Shown: one piece after another, positions 57,691 through 64,000 of the stretch
Position numbering within the stretch: position 1 is the first letter of the stretch
Layout of the letters: the number at the start of each line of letters is the position of its first letter
DNA from: a virus
Direction: 5' to 3' (one strand)
Virus record (IMG/VR): IMGVR_UViG_3300043436_003269
Span: 1-64,000 of that record
DNA length: 64,000 bases
Position numbers and translations under genes: made by a program
Notes under the pieces: generated by a model
The model's input: only the letters and a program-made list of their open reading frames with translations
Databases searched by the model: none
What the model was told of the DNA's origin: nothing

Positions 57691-59010
57691 TTAGTCTTGA
57701 AGGTCCCACATGCCTGGTCCCATTTCAGTACCCTTAGCTTTGATTGATTCAGGAACTTGTACGTTGTTACTACCTTTAAGATTCAAGAAGTATAAACTTG
57801 GTAAATCCGCAATACAATCAGGAATACTTGTAAGTTTTTCGTTGTTGTTCAATGCCAAGAATCTCAATTTAGGTAAAGTACAGATTGAATCAGGAACACT
57901 TGCAATACAGTTGTCCAAGATAATACCAGTCAAATCTTTGAACCTTCCAATTTCTTCAGGGATGTTGATGATTAAACCATTCTTATCTCTGTTTTGAATA
58001 TGGAATTCTTTCAATGTGTCAGGTAAATTACCAATCAAATCATCCAATCCGTATAATCCAATAAACTTGCCAATCGCACCATGACTGAAACTATCAATAA
58101 CTAATTTCTCACCGCCAGTTGTTAAACCTTTTGCAAATTCAGGTTTGAAGAAGTTTTTCAACTCTTTCATTGGTCCGTTCAATAACTGAACCAAATCTTG
58201 TTGACGGTCATCCTTATCCATGAACTGATTGGATGGGAAGTGGAACTGATATCTATTTACAGGTAATCCTGTTTCAGGTGCAACTTGTGTATCACTTGGA
58301 TTATATACAACATATAAAGGACCATCTTTAATATAACGATTAAACCATTGGTCTGTACCAGGTGTTGATGTACACCATCTTGTTTCTCTATTGTGCCCTC
58401 CGTAGAAACAAGCAGCTTCTTTACCTACAGGTCCTTTGTTTTCAATTTCAATAACTCTCCATGTTGGTCCGTCGAATACCAATTTAGCACCAGGGTGAAC
58501 AGGAGCTGATTGTCTCTCAGCCTTTGTAGTTGTTGCTAAAGTCAAGTCAAAGTCCTTAACTGCATCGTATAATGCATCGGGAGTTAACTTGTTAATATCT
58601 CTCATGTCTTGAGGAAGTTTACCCTTAAACTTTTCAAATTTTGCAAGGTCATCTGTAACCTTATATAAATCCTCCATGAAAGTTTCTTTCACTTGTTGAA
58701 CTTCACGTTCATATCCCGATTCACCAGGTTGTCTTTCGGTTTTTGGCATTAAGTATTGTTTAATCAACCACTGAACGTATTTACCAGCTTTAACCTTTTC
58801 AAGTTCCTTAGAATCCGCAGCGGTTAAATCAACATTATTTAATCTTGTTGTTGGGTCAGCCTGAACTAATTGGTTGAACTCTTCTTTACTCATTTTAGGT
58901 TTAACCTTATTACCTTCTTTGTCTTTTGATGGTTTGGTTAATGCGTCAGACAACAATTCAAATCTTGACTGCTCTAAAATGACTCTTTTTAAAATCGACG
59001 TGAACTTCAT
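57691..59010 (-). CDS. WCT-domain protein 3 with leucine-rich repeats and leader
   Basis: This 439-aa protein begins MKFTSILKRVILEQSRFE, a basic leader followed by an ILE|Q step. After a helical region comes the shared domain (about 175-240: LVFDGPTWRVIEIENKG, AACFYGGHNRETRWCTSTPG, FNRYIKDGPLYVVYNPSD), then a C-terminal leucine-rich region (about 340-425: FHIQNRDKNGLIINIPEEIG, FKDLTGIILDNC, LPKLRFLALNNN, LPSLYFLNLKGS). The LRR form suggests protein-protein recognition. A TATTTATA box lies upstream. Packaged effector is inferred. Confidence 0.7.
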   Translation of the reverse strand: MKFTSILKRVILEQSRFELLSDALTKPSKDKEGNKVKPKMSKEEFNQLVQADPTTRLNNVDLTAADSKELEKVKAGKYVQWLIKQYLMPKTERQPGESGYEREVQQVKETFMEDLYKVTDDLAKFEKFKGKLPQDMRDINKLTPDALYDAVKDFDLTLATTTKAERQSAPVHPGAKLVFDGPTWRVIEIENKGPVGKEAACFYGGHNRETRWCTSTPGTDQWFNRYIKDGPLYVVYNPSDTQVAPETGLPVNRYQFHFPSNQFMDKDDRQQDLVQLLNGPMKELKNFFKPEFAKGLTTGGEKLVIDSFSHGAIGKFIGLYGLDDLIGNLPDTLKEFHIQNRDKNGLIINIPEEIGRFKDLTGIILDNCIASVPDSICTLPKLRFLALNNNEKLTSIPDCIADLPSLYFLNLKGSNNVQVPESIKAKGTEMGPGMWDLQD

Positions 59011-59058
59011 TTTTCTTTTTGGTTTATACTATAAATATATTGACGGTACAAAAATAAC

Positions 59059-59898
59059 TTAATAATTCAATATTAACAACTCTTCACCCATATTTTGTTT
59101 TGTTCCTTTCTTCGCAGCCGCTGCTTTAGCAAACTCTTTCATCTCCCAACGGTATCTATCCTCAGGAAACCATTCATGTAATAAATCAAAATCATAATAA
59201 GATAAACTGAACTTACCTTTAACTTCATCTAACACATTCGCCAAACGTTCATGGTCATCTCTATCAAAATCATGATTACTATAATAGTTTTCAGTTTTCC
59301 AATATGGTGGGTCTAGATAAATGTATGTAGTTGGTGAATCATACTTAGCAATCACATCTGCAAAGTCCATATTCTCAACGTGAGTTATTTTGTTGAAATG
59401 TTCAACCCACTCAGGTTTAGATAACTTATCTCTGAATGTAAGGTACTTTGATTTATATTTACCTTTCAAATCAATAAACGAACTAGTTTCAGGTTTACTT
59501 CCACTAAACACCTGAGTAAGAACGTAAGCATACTTTGCAGCAACATCATAATCGTAAGGTTGTACGCTGAAACCATCTCCAAATATTTCAGCTTGGAACC
59601 TGATAAATTGTTCTTTATATATTGCAGGTGTGATTTCCTCACCAAATTGTTGACACGGAATCGCGTTAATTGATTTCAACAATCTTTCAGGATTTTTAAC
59701 ACATTGGAATAGATTGTAGTTGAGTGGGTTAAAGTCGTTGTACACGACCTTCTTAAGATTTGGGAATTGTTTCAAGTCCATGTTGAAGAAACACCAAAAC
59801 ATCCCTCCGAATGTTTCAACATAAGTCTCAATATCTTTATCATAGAAAGGGACAATCCACTTTCCAATTTTACTTTTACCTCCGATGTATGATAGCAT
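59059..59898 (-). CDS. DNA adenine methylase (Dam/D12 class)
   Basis: This 279-aa N6-adenine methyltransferase has SYIGGKSKIGKWIVP (motif I, N-terminal), VETFGGMFWCFFNM, and YIYLDPPYWKTENYY (motif IV DPPY, about 192-206). The order is alpha class, as in T4 Dam. It probably modifies phage DNA to avoid restriction. A second methyltransferase of different class is at 45677. Confidence 0.9.
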   Translation of the reverse strand: MLSYIGGKSKIGKWIVPFYDKDIETYVETFGGMFWCFFNMDLKQFPNLKKVVYNDFNPLNYNLFQCVKNPERLLKSINAIPCQQFGEEITPAIYKEQFIRFQAEIFGDGFSVQPYDYDVAAKYAYVLTQVFSGSKPETSSFIDLKGKYKSKYLTFRDKLSKPEWVEHFNKITHVENMDFADVIAKYDSPTTYIYLDPPYWKTENYYSNHDFDRDDHERLANVLDEVKGKFSLSYYDFDLLHEWFPEDRYRWEMKEFAKAAAAKKGTKQNMGEELLILNY

Positions 59899-59944
59899 AA
59901 TTTTTCTTTTTACAATAATAAGAAAAAAATATCAAAAGGCAAAT

Positions 59945-60121
59945 TTACTTGTAACAATTTTTGTATGGTCGACAGGATGCTTTCTGAGTGAATCCCATAT
60001 CTTTACATGAAGTAGATTCACAATATGATTTACTATACTTACGAGGTTTCTTATATTTCTCTTGTTCTTTCTCGTCAAGATACTGATAAAGAACTCTTTT
60101 AATAATTTGTTCAATTAACAT
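59945..60121 (-). CDS. Small Cys-rich phage protein, 58 aa
   Basis: This frame, not the longer one in another phase, is favoured: MLIEQIIKRVLYQYLDEKEQ then SKSYCESTSCKDMGFTQKAS and a Cys-containing end (SCRPYKNCY). Four Cys in a patterned C-terminal half suggest a zinc-binding or disulfide-bonded domain. Its start lies 10 bases from the divergent 60132 gene. Confidence 0.7.
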   Translation of the reverse strand: MLIEQIIKRVLYQYLDEKEQEKYKKPRKYSKSYCESTSCKDMGFTQKASCRPYKNCYK

Positions 60122-60124
60122 ACT

Positions 60125-60132
60125 TATAAATA
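60125..60132 (-). promoter_or_regulatory. Class B promoter box (TATTTATA)
   Basis: It lies 3 nt before the ATG at 60121, and overlaps the start codon of the divergent gene at 60132. Confidence 0.5.
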
Positions 60133-60275
60133 TGGCAGAAGGTTGTAAAACATGTAAACAAAAAGGTCCTGGTAAATTTCAGATTGGAGCGATAGTATTA
60201 GGATTCTACGTATTAGGGATGACCGTATACGGTACTTATACTCTAATTAACGACATTATTAGTTATTTTAAATAA
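60132..60275 (+). CDS. Small membrane protein with Cys pair, 47 aa
   Basis: [20 protein letters not shown] leads to one transmembrane helix ([20 protein letters not shown], about 20-39). The Cys pair near the N-terminus recalls the 52673 protein. It overlaps by 8 bases the stop of the DnaJ gene. Role unknown. Confidence 0.65.
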   Translation: MAEGCKTCKQKGPGKFQIGAIVLGFYVLGMTVYGTYTLINDIISYFK

Positions 60276-61200
60276 CCTTATTAAACTTAACGTTCAATTT
60301 AACGTACATATCCCCACCGTTAAATCCCTTACCCTTTAATCTTAAAGGTTTAGATGAATCAAAAATAGGTAGTGCATTTATAGTTAATTCTCCATTTGGA
60401 TGTGGTATTATAAACTTATCATCTTGTATCTCTTGTAAATTCAAGAACAAATTATAAATCAAATCATTATTCATTTTTTCAAACCCATCTTGGTTCACCA
60501 TTTCTATTTGGATAACCAAATCACCATATTGTCCGTTTCTAAAGTCTCCAAGACCAGCAAGTTTTAAATATTGACCATTATCAACACCAACAGGTAATTT
60601 AACATTAACTTCATGGGTTGTTGGTTTAACCCCTTTACCGTCACAACTATAACATCTATGAACTAAAGTGTATCCACGTCCTGCACATGTTTGACATGCG
60701 GTTCTAATCTGTTGAACCATGAACCCAGTCCCAAATGTTTTTATTTGGAATCCAGCACCTCCACAAGTATTACAGTTTTGTTGTTCTCCCCCACTACCAT
60801 TACAAGTATTACAATGGTTGTCTTTAACGTATTGGATATTCTTGTCTATACCGTTATATGATTCGATTGGGTTTATTCGAACTTTAATTATTTTGTCGGG
60901 TGCGGTTTTTTGTCTACCTCCAAATGGATTCTGTCCTTGGTTACCAAACATCTGATTAAACAAATCCTCGTACGACATACCTCCATTACCTGCAAACGGA
61001 TTGTTTAACTTATTATCATACTGAGCTCTTTTAGTTTCATCCCCAACAACATCATACGCAACTGAAATCTCTTTAAATTTTTCACCACCCTCAGGATTTA
61101 CATCGGGATGGTATTGTTTACTTAGCTTTCTATAAGCCTTCTTGATTTCATCTTGAGTGGCGTCTTTACTTACGCCCAAAGTTTCGTAATAATTATTCAT
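60268..61200 (-). CDS. DnaJ-like chaperone (J domain + zinc region)
   Basis: This 310-aa protein has a J domain ([34 protein letters not shown] with HPD), a Gly/Asn-rich linker, the zinc region with four CxxCxGxG-type motifs ([36 protein letters not shown]), and a substrate-binding C-terminal domain ([20 protein letters not shown]). It is shorter than host DnaJ (~375). It would recruit host DnaK for folding or assembly. The start is 2 bases from the start of the divergent 61203 gene. Confidence 0.92.
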   Translation of the reverse strand: MNNYYETLGVSKDATQDEIKKAYRKLSKQYHPDVNPEGGEKFKEISVAYDVVGDETKRAQYDNKLNNPFAGNGGMSYEDLFNQMFGNQGQNPFGGRQKTAPDKIIKVRINPIESYNGIDKNIQYVKDNHCNTCNGSGGEQQNCNTCGGAGFQIKTFGTGFMVQQIRTACQTCAGRGYTLVHRCYSCDGKGVKPTTHEVNVKLPVGVDNGQYLKLAGLGDFRNGQYGDLVIQIEMVNQDGFEKMNNDLIYNLFLNLQEIQDDKFIIPHPNGELTINALPIFDSSKPLRLKGKGFNGGDMYVKLNVKFNKVI

Positions 61201-61202
61201 AT

Positions 61203-61850
61203 ATGGAGAACTATTTGGTAGTCTTATTCAAAAATAAAAAAAGAAAACGAATAATAAAGAAGTTTGTTACTTTATCTCGTGCCAAATCGTTTTTTAACAA
61301 ATTAATTGGTGAATCTGATGAGGTAATCTTTGAAACTACCATCGAAAACGCCAAAGAATGTAAACTTGAATTGGGTTTAATTGAGATGAGGACTAACCAA
61401 TCCGCTCCTGTATATATTACTGATGAGTTTGGTAGAAACATTAAAGTTAAATTGGAAGATGATGGGATGTCTATACTACAAATGAAACCATACAAAGAAG
61501 AAGAATTGATATACGATGTACAGAAAAAGATAAAGATAACCACAAAAGACTTAATCAAGTCTTATCTTAAAGGTGATGGATTAAAAATGGTTTCGGTTTT
61601 AAATAATAAAATTGTTATACAAAAAGACGAGGACATTAAATTATTTTCATTGAAGAATGAAAAAGAATCTTCAAGATTTATTGATTGTTTATCATCTCAC
61701 TTCTTTAAAACAAAAAGAGGTGACTGTCTCTTTATTAAAGATTACTCGTCACCTCAAAGGAAGTATTTGTATAGTTTGTTGGAATCTAATGGATTCGATA
61801 AGAAAGTTCTTTATAGAAAGTTTACGACTTATCCTTCTCGTCCAAGATAA
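61203..61850 (+). CDS. Unknown phage protein, 215 aa
   Basis: A soluble, Lys-rich protein: [20 protein letters not shown], then [15 protein letters not shown] and [20 protein letters not shown], with a C-terminal [17 protein letters not shown]. It is transcribed away from the DnaJ gene, with starts two bases apart. No family recognised. Confidence 0.65.
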   Translation: MENYLVVLFKNKKRKRIIKKFVTLSRAKSFFNKLIGESDEVIFETTIENAKECKLELGLIEMRTNQSAPVYITDEFGRNIKVKLEDDGMSILQMKPYKEEELIYDVQKKIKITTKDLIKSYLKGDGLKMVSVLNNKIVIQKDEDIKLFSLKNEKESSRFIDCLSSHFFKTKRGDCLFIKDYSSPQRKYLYSLLESNGFDKKVLYRKFTTYPSRPR

Positions 61851-62055
61851 AATGGAACTCAGTTCCTGATATATCCATTGAAAATTGTTTGTGGTGTCTA
61901 TCCACTTCTCTGAAGTGATTAATCACACTAGTATATTCACCCTTAGGTAATTCAAATATAATTGTACCCTTACCACTAAATAACGTTTGGACTGATTCAG
62001 CAATCAATGCTAACTTTTCTATTGTCCCAAGAGTATTATCTTTATTTTCTTCCAT
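61822..62055 (-). CDS. Unknown protein, 77 aa
   Basis: Helical N-terminus (MEENKDNTLGTIEKLALIAE), Gly turn (SGKGTIIFELPKGEYTS), then a C-terminal acidic part ([16 protein letters not shown]). It overlaps at its 3' end the 61203 gene end and at its 5' end the next gene by 37 bases. No family recognised. Confidence 0.6.
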   Translation of the reverse strand: MEENKDNTLGTIEKLALIAESVQTLFSGKGTIIFELPKGEYTSVINHFREVDRHHKQFSMDISGTEFHFILDEKDKS

Positions 62056-62213
62056 ATACTTAATTTTTTTGGTTTAGGGAAAAGGTCGTCTTTAGTAAGA
62101 CCTTTAATCTCTTTGATTATTTTTTCTTTGCCCTTATCAAGCTCTTTTTGGTCCTTTAGTTTTTCACTGTTGAACCAATTCAGTAGCTGTTGACTCCTGT
62201 CCGTCTTGCTCAT
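62019..62213 (-). CDS. Small basic protein, 64 aa
   Basis: MSKTDRSQQLLNWFNSEKLK, then a Lys-rich helix and an end with a short hydrophobic segment (LSIWKKIKIILLGQ). It overlaps both neighbours (61822 by 37 bases, 62164 by 50 bases), as is common in this operon (61822-62985). Function unknown. Confidence 0.55.
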   Translation of the reverse strand: MSKTDRSQQLLNWFNSEKLKDQKELDKGKEKIIKEIKGLTKDDLFPKPKKLSIWKKIKIILLGQ

Positions 62214-62625
62214 CGTCTATATCTATTTCGGATTCTAAATCAGTATCTAATTCATCCTCCACATCAAAATCAAAATACAGATTTTGTAATTTATCTAAAT
62301 CAGTTTTTTCAAAAGTTTGTTTTAACTGTTCAACAGTTTGTTTAAACAATCGTTCCTTCAATTCTCGTTCTTTATTTAATTTAATAATTTTACCAATCTT
62401 AACGATTATTGTGGAAACTTCTTTTTCTCCAATTGGGCTAATAAATGTAATACCCTTCATATTAGGGTCTTCAACTTCAAATCCTATAACTTGACCTTCA
62501 TCCACAATACTTTTAGGTATTGACCACTTTGTTGGGAATTTCATATCAAAACTTAAATATGATTCCAATTTTCTAATTGAATGGATGTATTCAACGAATG
62601 GTACTATTTCTTTATAAAAACTCAT
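62164..62625 (-). CDS. Unknown phage protein, 153 aa
   Basis: A soluble protein: MSFYKEIVPFVEYIHSIRKL, then FDMKFPTKWSIPKSIVDEGQ and GFEVEDPNMKGITFISPIGE, followed by a long helix and acidic tail (DVEDELDTDLESEIDIDDEQ). It overlaps the start of the membrane protein at 62622 by 4 bases. No family recognised. Confidence 0.65.
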   Translation of the reverse strand: MSFYKEIVPFVEYIHSIRKLESYLSFDMKFPTKWSIPKSIVDEGQVIGFEVEDPNMKGITFISPIGEKEVSTIIVKIGKIIKLNKERELKERLFKQTVEQLKQTFEKTDLDKLQNLYFDFDVEDELDTDLESEIDIDDEQDGQESTATELVQQ

Positions 62626-62810
62626 GTTTGTGATAGATATGTTACTAAATAACTAATTGATACTCCTAAGAGGATAAGTTCCCTGTTACTAAGAACCAAG
62701 GGTTTTGGTTCTTTTTGTAACAGGGCTCTTAAAAATTTTAAGACATTCAACAATGTCACTAATATTGTAAAAACAAATATAAAAAGATATATTGTGTCAA
62801 TATTATGCAT
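62622..62810 (-). CDS. Small membrane protein, 62 aa
   Basis: Two hydrophobic stretches (IYLFIFVFTILVTLLNVLKF at about 7-26 and LILLGVSISYLVTYLSQT at the end) around a basic loop. Its start overlaps the histone-like gene's end by 8 bases. A holin-like or membrane-scaffold role cannot be excluded. Confidence 0.6.
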   Translation of the reverse strand: MHNIDTIYLFIFVFTILVTLLNVLKFLRALLQKEPKPLVLSNRELILLGVSISYLVTYLSQT

Positions 62811-62985
62811 TCTTGTCTGACTTATTGTGCTCTAAAATTTCTCCTCTTAATTGTTGAAGTAATGCTTTCAACTCTTGTGCTGATTTTCTTGCTCTAGTTC
62901 CTGCACTTTTGTTTCCTCCGAAAAATTTTGTAGTATCTACTGAAAGTAGCTCAGTCAATACCTTGATTTGTTCTAATGTTTCCAT
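62803..62985 (-). CDS. Histone H1-like (Bacteroidota Hc1-type) protein
   Basis: METLEQIKVLTELLSVDTTK, then the hallmark GNKSAGTRARKSAQELKALL and a basic tail (LRGEILEHNKSDKNA), typical of small Bacteroidota histone H1-like DNA-binding proteins of about 60 residues. It could compact phage or host DNA. It heads the operon running down to 61822. Confidence 0.75.
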   Translation of the reverse strand: METLEQIKVLTELLSVDTTKFFGGNKSAGTRARKSAQELKALLQQLRGEILEHNKSDKNA

Positions 62986-63061
62986 TTTGTTTTTGTTTCT
63001 AATAGTTTATTTATAATCCAAATTATAAGTTTTTCCCCTCTGGTGTAAATAGAATCAACAT

Positions 63062-63520
63062 TTATTCTGAATTTTTTTCAATTAATTTATATAACTCAGT
63101 TAGTAAATCTAAATCAGATTTTGAATACATGTTACCAACATCAAAAATTTCTCTAAGGAATTTTGGGATTGATTGTCTAACACTATCTTCTTTTTGATTG
63201 TAGAAAGTGTCCATGTAGAATGATTTAAAATATTCTTTGTGTTCCCCGTCATATTTTATCAATATGTTTTCACGTCTAAAATCATCTATCATTTTTTTCC
63301 AACACCATTCAAAATGAGATGTTTTATCTTCATCTGATAAAACTATCTTAGTTACGGATATATCATCCCCAAGATATGTATCAACTATAATTTGATTTAA
63401 TGATTTGAAGACATCACCATATAGTTCAATTTTTTCATAAGTCATGTTATGAACATTAAACCAAATTATGATTTCGTCTTTAGGTAAGGGCTTTGCCATC
63501 CAATTAAAAAAATTCTCCAT
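63062..63520 (-). CDS. Unknown protein, 152 aa
   Basis: MENFFNWMAKPLPKDEIIIW, then helices (HFEWCWKKMIDDFRRENILI) and a C-terminal KSDLDLLTELYKLIEK. Its ATG lies in the 3' arm of a 12-bp hairpin (63512-63542), so translation may depend on that structure. No family recognised. Confidence 0.65.
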   Translation of the reverse strand: MENFFNWMAKPLPKDEIIIWFNVHNMTYEKIELYGDVFKSLNQIIVDTYLGDDISVTKIVLSDEDKTSHFEWCWKKMIDDFRRENILIKYDGEHKEYFKSFYMDTFYNQKEDSVRQSIPKFLREIFDVGNMYSKSDLDLLTELYKLIEKNSE

Positions 63521-63542
63521 AGAGTATGAGTCTATGGAGAAT
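63512..63542 (-). terminator. Terminator/attenuator hairpin containing a start codon
   Basis: Perfect 12-bp inverted repeat ATTCTCCATAGA / TCTATGGAGAAT with a 7-base loop, followed on the minus strand by T7. It ends the 63571 gene, yet its 3' arm and U tract contain the ATG and first codons of the 63062-63520 gene. Read-through or internal initiation would be needed. Confidence 0.75.
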
Positions 63543-63570
63543 ATAATAAAAGTTTAATAAATGTGAATTT

Positions 63571-63996
63571 TTATTGAGTTTTTCTATTGTAAGAAATTAA
63601 ACCCATCATTTTTTGAAGGTCTTCTTTGATAACCTTTGTTGCTTTATCTTCAGTTGACTCTAATGTGTTAAGTATTTTAGTTGCCTTATTAATCGAACTT
63701 GATTTGTCAGCACCTTGTTGTTTAGATTTTAAAGTCCCACTTGATTTACCATTACCCGCAACATCTACTGGTTGTGATTGTCTTTTATATGAAGCCTTTT
63801 GTTGTTCCGCGCCATATAAATTCTCATCAAAGTTTTTCTTAAATCTCTCACCAACTTTTTCACTTCTTTTTGAAACATTACCAAGTGCTTTACCATCTTT
63901 ACCTGTTACTGCATTACCATTCTGTGAATCACCTTTGATTTGTTTTTCAATGTTTTTATCTTCAGGTTTAATCTCATCATAAACAAGATTTGTCAT
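63571..63996 (-). CDS. Unknown polar protein, 141 aa
   Basis: A polar, low-complexity, Lys/Gln/Asn/Ser-rich protein with no hydrophobic core (GVSKRSEKVGERFKKNFDEN-like middle, AEQQKASYKRQSQPVDVAGN, KSKQQGADKSSSINKATKIL), ending in a helix. Probably disordered, perhaps a virion or scaffold component. The start codon is 63994-63996, so the gene may be complete. Confidence 0.55.
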   Translation of the reverse strand: MTNLVYDEIKPEDKNIEKQIKGDSQNGNAVTGKDGKALGNVSKRSEKVGERFKKNFDENLYGAEQQKASYKRQSQPVDVAGNGKSSGTLKSKQQGADKSSSINKATKILNTLESTEDKATKVIKEDLQKMMGLISYNRKTQ

Positions 63997-64000
63997 ACCA

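Noticed and set aside
59932-60114. 60-codon minus-strand frame overlapping 59945-60121
   Set aside because: Another phase gives a better protein with patterned Cys residues and a start next to a class B box; this frame is its shadow.

Overview
The window looks like part of the genome of a large tailed phage (or close relative) infecting a Bacteroidota host, most likely a Flavobacteriia-like bacterium. The evidence is: AT-rich DNA packed with small genes on both strands; TAnnTTTG promoter boxes typical of Bacteroidota; no Shine-Dalgarno tracts; signal peptides ending in a Q-start mature protein; type IX secretion (T9SS) sorting domains; a Bacteroidota-type histone H1-like protein; a GH19 endolysin; DUF3310; homing endonucleases; and phage-type methyltransferases. 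No capsid, portal, tail or terminase gene is visible, so this is accessory, lysis and host-takeover sequence, and the phage assignment is an inference from content.

Layout. 1-8150: small unknown genes with an HNH and a GIY-YIG homing endonuclease, a 730-base non-coding stretch with two long hairpins, and two copies of an 80-bp inverted-repeat-bounded element. 8150-15140: long virion-candidate proteins (a zincin and an OmpA-like protein) and a T9SS type B cargo protein. 15140-17150: a surface-chemistry operon (LpxH-like phosphatase, GT2, TagD/RfaE2-like nucleotidyltransferase). 17150-20730: a 12-repeat protein and three proteins with the same ITEEQ leader. 22330-30790: an endolysin and envelope block (GH19 endolysin, lectin/LamG adhesin, exported nuclease, outer-membrane barrel, holin candidate, CsgG-like lipoprotein, T9SS type A cargo). 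30880-40220: small secreted and cytosolic proteins, RmlB-like epimerase, lytic transglycosylase. 40220-41800: SmpB, a candidate non-coding RNA of about 950 nt and an initiator-like tRNA-Met. 42090-64000: DHH phosphoesterase, methyltransferases, FkbM, glutamine synthetase II, redoxins, WCT-domain paralogs, DnaJ, Dam, histone H1-like protein.

Two regulatory classes stand out. Class A is TAnnTTTG, often exactly 4 nt before the start codon; it precedes homing endonucleases, SmpB, the tRNA, the long RNA and small unknown genes. Class B is TATTTAT(A/T), usually 3-4 nt before ATG; it precedes most genes with a shared leader-like N-terminus, the endolysin and secreted proteins. I infer host-type (early) and phage-specified (late) classes, many producing leaderless mRNAs.

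About a dozen otherwise unrelated proteins begin with one of two short charged amphipathic leaders (ITEEQ type; NLKESIR/IKEVMG type), commonly followed by a Glu-Ala or Glu-Gln step like the T4 prohead-protease cleavage rule. I infer a capsid-targeting leader and hence a set of packaged, injected proteins, including zincins, peptidoglycan-binding domains and polymorphic-toxin-like hydrophobic modules.
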